NCBI GenBank assembly: GCA_965116345.1
Contig: OZ220680.1
Coordinates: 2,356,001-2,420,000 of the forward strand
Origin: VXYL01 sp965116345
GTDB taxonomy: Bacteria > Pseudomonadota > Gammaproteobacteria > Pseudomonadales > Azotimanducaceae
Direction of reading: 5' to 3'
DNA: 64,000 nt
Shown: positions 62,133 through 64,000 of the stretch, in pieces
How the letters are laid out: each line of letters opens with the position of its first letter
How positions within the stretch are numbered: position 1 is the stretch's first letter
Made by a program: the position numbers and the translations under genes
Notes under the pieces: model-generated
The model's database searches: none
Seen by the model: only the letters and a program-made list of their open reading frames with translations
What the model was told of the DNA's origin: nothing

Positions 62133-63422
62133 TCAGTCGACCGCGAGCCCGGCGAATGCCCGGTCGACGGCGTCCAGGGTGTGCTCGATCTCCGCGTCGC
62201 CGTGGGCACCGGAGACGAACACCGTCTCGTAAGCGGAAGGCGCGAGATAGACGCTGGCGTCCAGCATGGCGTGGAAGAAGCGGCGGTAGCGATCGACGTC
62301 GGATACCGCGACGTCGTCGAAATCGCCCACGGGGCCGGACGTGAAGAACAGGCTCAGCATGCCGCACACCCGATTCACCGCAACCGGCAGGTTGTGGTTT
62401 CGACCGCGTTCCTCGATGCCTCGGGCGAGGCGCTCGGTGGTGGCGGCCAAGGTGTCGTAGAACGCCGCGTCCAGGGAGCCGATCATCGCCAGTCCGGCAC
62501 TCATGGTGAGCGGGTTCCCGGATAGCGTCCCCGCTTGATACACGGACCCGAGGGGCGCGAGCTGGTCCATGAGTTCACCGCGTCCGCCGAGGGCGCCGAC
62601 CGGCAGTCCGCCGCCGATCGCCTTGCCGAGGGTGGTCAGGTCGGGGGTCACGCCGTAGCGGGTCTGGGCACCGCCGGGGTGCACGCGAAAGCCGGTGATC
62701 ACCTCGTCGAAGATCAATACCGCGCCGGCGTCCGTGGTCAGCGTACGCAGTGATTCGAGGAATCCCGCGGCCGGGGGAATGCAGCCCATGTTGCCGGCCA
62801 CCGGTTCGACGATCATCCCGGCGATGCGGTCGGCGTAGCGGTCGACAGCCGCCGTCACTGCTTCGGCGTCGTTGTACGGCAGCGTCAGGGTGTGCTTCGC
62901 GGTGTCCTGCGGTACGCCGGGCGAGTCCGGTAGGCCGAGGGTCAGCAGGCCCGAGCCCGCCTGCGCCAGGAAGGCATCGGCATGCCCGTGGTAGCAACCC
63001 TTGAACTTGACGATCAGGTCGCGGCCGGTGTGTGCCCGGGCTAGGCGGATGGCGGTCATGGTCGCCTCGGTACCCGAGTTGACCATGCGCACCTTGTCGA
63101 TCGCGGCGAACCGCGCAACGACCGCCTCGGCCAGTTCGACTTCCACTTCGCTCGGCGCACCGAAACCGAGACCGGACAGAGCTCGGTTGCGGACGGCGTC
63201 GATCACCGGCGCGAACGCGTGCCCCTGCAGCATCGGCCCCCATGCCCCGACGTAGTCGATGTAGCGGTTGCCATCCACGTCGCTGAGCCAGGCGCCATCG
63301 CCGCTTTTGAAGAACACCGGCGAGCCGCCGACGCCCCGGAATGCGCGGACGGGCGAATTCACGCCACCGGGAATGCAGAGCTCCGCCCTGGCGAGCAACT
63401 TGGTCGAGGTATCGAGATTCAT
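62133..63422 (-). CDS. hemL: Glutamate-1-semialdehyde 2,1-aminomutase
   Basis: A 429-residue PLP enzyme making 5-aminolevulinate in the C5 haem pathway. CIPGGVNSPVRAFRGVGGSP, MVNSGTEATMTAIRLAR, LIVKFKGCYHGHADAFL, LIFDEVITGFRVHPGG and the PLP lysine in TTLGKAIGGGLPVGALGG are intact. It starts 69 bases from the ClC gene, which is transcribed in the same direction. Confidence 0.97.
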   Translation of the reverse strand: MNLDTSTKLLARAELCIPGGVNSPVRAFRGVGGSPVFFKSGDGAWLSDVDGNRYIDYVGAWGPMLQGHAFAPVIDAVRNRALSGLGFGAPSEVEVELAEAVVARFAAIDKVRMVNSGTEATMTAIRLARAHTGRDLIVKFKGCYHGHADAFLAQAGSGLLTLGLPDSPGVPQDTAKHTLTLPYNDAEAVTAAVDRYADRIAGMIVEPVAGNMGCIPPAAGFLESLRTLTTDAGAVLIFDEVITGFRVHPGGAQTRYGVTPDLTTLGKAIGGGLPVGALGGRGELMDQLAPLGSVYQAGTLSGNPLTMSAGLAMIGSLDAAFYDTLAATTERLARGIEERGRNHNLPVAVNRVCGMLSLFFTSGPVGDFDDVAVSDVDRYRRFFHAMLDASVYLAPSAYETVFVSGAHGDAEIEHTLDAVDRAFAGLAVD

Positions 63423-63491
63423 CTCACTTCTGTTCCGGTTCCGAATTGGCTTGTCGACGAGGCGGTTGGTCTGCGTGGGTGCGGCGGTACC

Positions 63492-64000
63492 CTACCACCA
63501 TGCTTGGCTTTCGATGTCTTCGCGGGTCAGCACGCCGACCACGGTCCTCCGGGAATCGCCGTTCGATCTCCACACCGATCTCGAACGGGTGACGCACAGC
63601 GTGTCCACGCCGAAGCGGTTGAGTTCGGTGAGCGCCTCCTGAAGCGTGGCGCGAACGTCGATGGCACCGGCTTCATAGCGTTCGGCGAGACGCAACTGCT
63701 CGATGATGTCGCGCGTTTCCCCGGAGGGGTCGCTATGGGACTCGAGATCCCTCGCATCGACCACTGAACGAAGGTCGTCCGGACCCTCGATGACGATCCA
63801 ACGCGGCATCGGGGCCAGGCTGTCGCGAAGCTCATTGTCTGTTGGCTCGGTGGTCAATACGAACTCTCGGTCCATCAGGCCGGCGACACCGACGCGCAGA
63901 AGGTGTTGCGCCGCAGGATGCGGAGGATAGCGAACTCCTAGCGTAGCGAGCGTGGTCAAGAGGGCCGAACGACGCTTGAACAGGCTCGTCGTCAGGGTGG
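63492..64000 (-). CDS. CBS-domain C-terminus of a ClC-type chloride channel (5' part outside the window)
   Basis: The frame is open to the window edge and ends at 63492. The first visible residues (TSLFKRRSALLTTLATLGVR) resemble the end of a ClC transporter core. VGVAGLMDREFVLT and DLRSVVDARDLESHS follow as the first CBS motif, and RATLQEALTELNRFGVDTLCV with VVGVLTREDIES as the second. A TTG at 63959 could start a short CBS protein, but the ClC-like linker makes a truncated view of a longer gene more likely. Confidence 0.7.
   Translation of the reverse strand, partial: TLTTSLFKRRSALLTTLATLGVRYPPHPAAQHLLRVGVAGLMDREFVLTTEPTDNELRDSLAPMPRWIVIEGPDDLRSVVDARDLESHSDPSGETRDIIEQLRLAERYEAGAIDVRATLQEALTELNRFGVDTLCVTRSRSVWRSNGDSRRTVVGVLTREDIESQAWW

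Overview
The window looks like chromosome from a GC-rich gammaproteobacterium. The conserved blocks metY-rimP-nusA-infB-rbfA-truB-rpsO-pnp, ftsH-glmM-tpiA-secG-tRNA-Leu and dksA-gluQ-...-pcnB-...-panB-panC are typical of that class. The accessory gene set (TonB-dependent receptor, TPR-sulfotransferase, Fe/2-oxoglutarate oxygenases, class III CoA-transferase, N-acyl-D-amino-acid deacylase) resembles uncultured marine or host-associated gammaproteobacteria. No species call is possible from the sequence alone.

Region 1 (1-9050): a leftward one-carbon operon reads GcvT/DmdA-type demethylase, MetF-like reductase, formate-THF ligase, FAD oxidoreductase. Upstream lies a GlxA-type AraC regulator, and beyond it a divergent TonB-dependent receptor. 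Both the C1 operon and the receptor are preceded by the same 21-bp-spaced direct repeat, so all three are probably one regulon. Region 2 (9050-16350): TPR-sulfotransferase, cytochrome c, two oxygenase-type proteins, a small sulfotransferase, a CoA-transferase and a secreted SGNH hydrolase. Region 3 (16350-22220): a MoxR/DUF58/DUF4350/DUF4129 membrane cluster and an Lrp regulator. Region 4 (22220-30360): 4-hydroxyphenylpyruvate dioxygenase with a VOC partner, a D-aminoacylase-type amidohydrolase, and an RND efflux pair whose permease carries a frameshift.

Region 5 (30360-33922) looks like the decayed remnant of an integrated element. It holds a lipoprotein gene broken by two frameshifts, an unusual ACP-like/XRE-HTH fusion, a degraded tyrosine recombinase and a membrane-anchored pentapeptide-repeat protein. 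It lies beside the 3' end of the tmRNA gene, a classic integration site.

Region 6 (33998-64000) is mostly housekeeping: VTT and DUF547 proteins, ftsH-glmM-tpiA-secG, tRNA-Leu, the initiator tRNA with its promoter, the translation/RNA operon from rimP to pnp, then leftward acs, pgi, panC, panB, deoxynucleoside kinase, pcnB, a degenerate NtrC-like regulator, gluQ and dksA, followed by sfsA, a PfkB kinase, hemL and a partial ClC channel. folP and folK are missing from the two places where gammaproteobacteria usually keep them.

Intergenic DNA carries several families of perfect hairpins. The most striking is a run of five adjacent hairpins at 4400-4541, whose first and last members recur together at 25888-25947. 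A second family with GGGGCGACC...GGTCGCC arms occurs at least six times.
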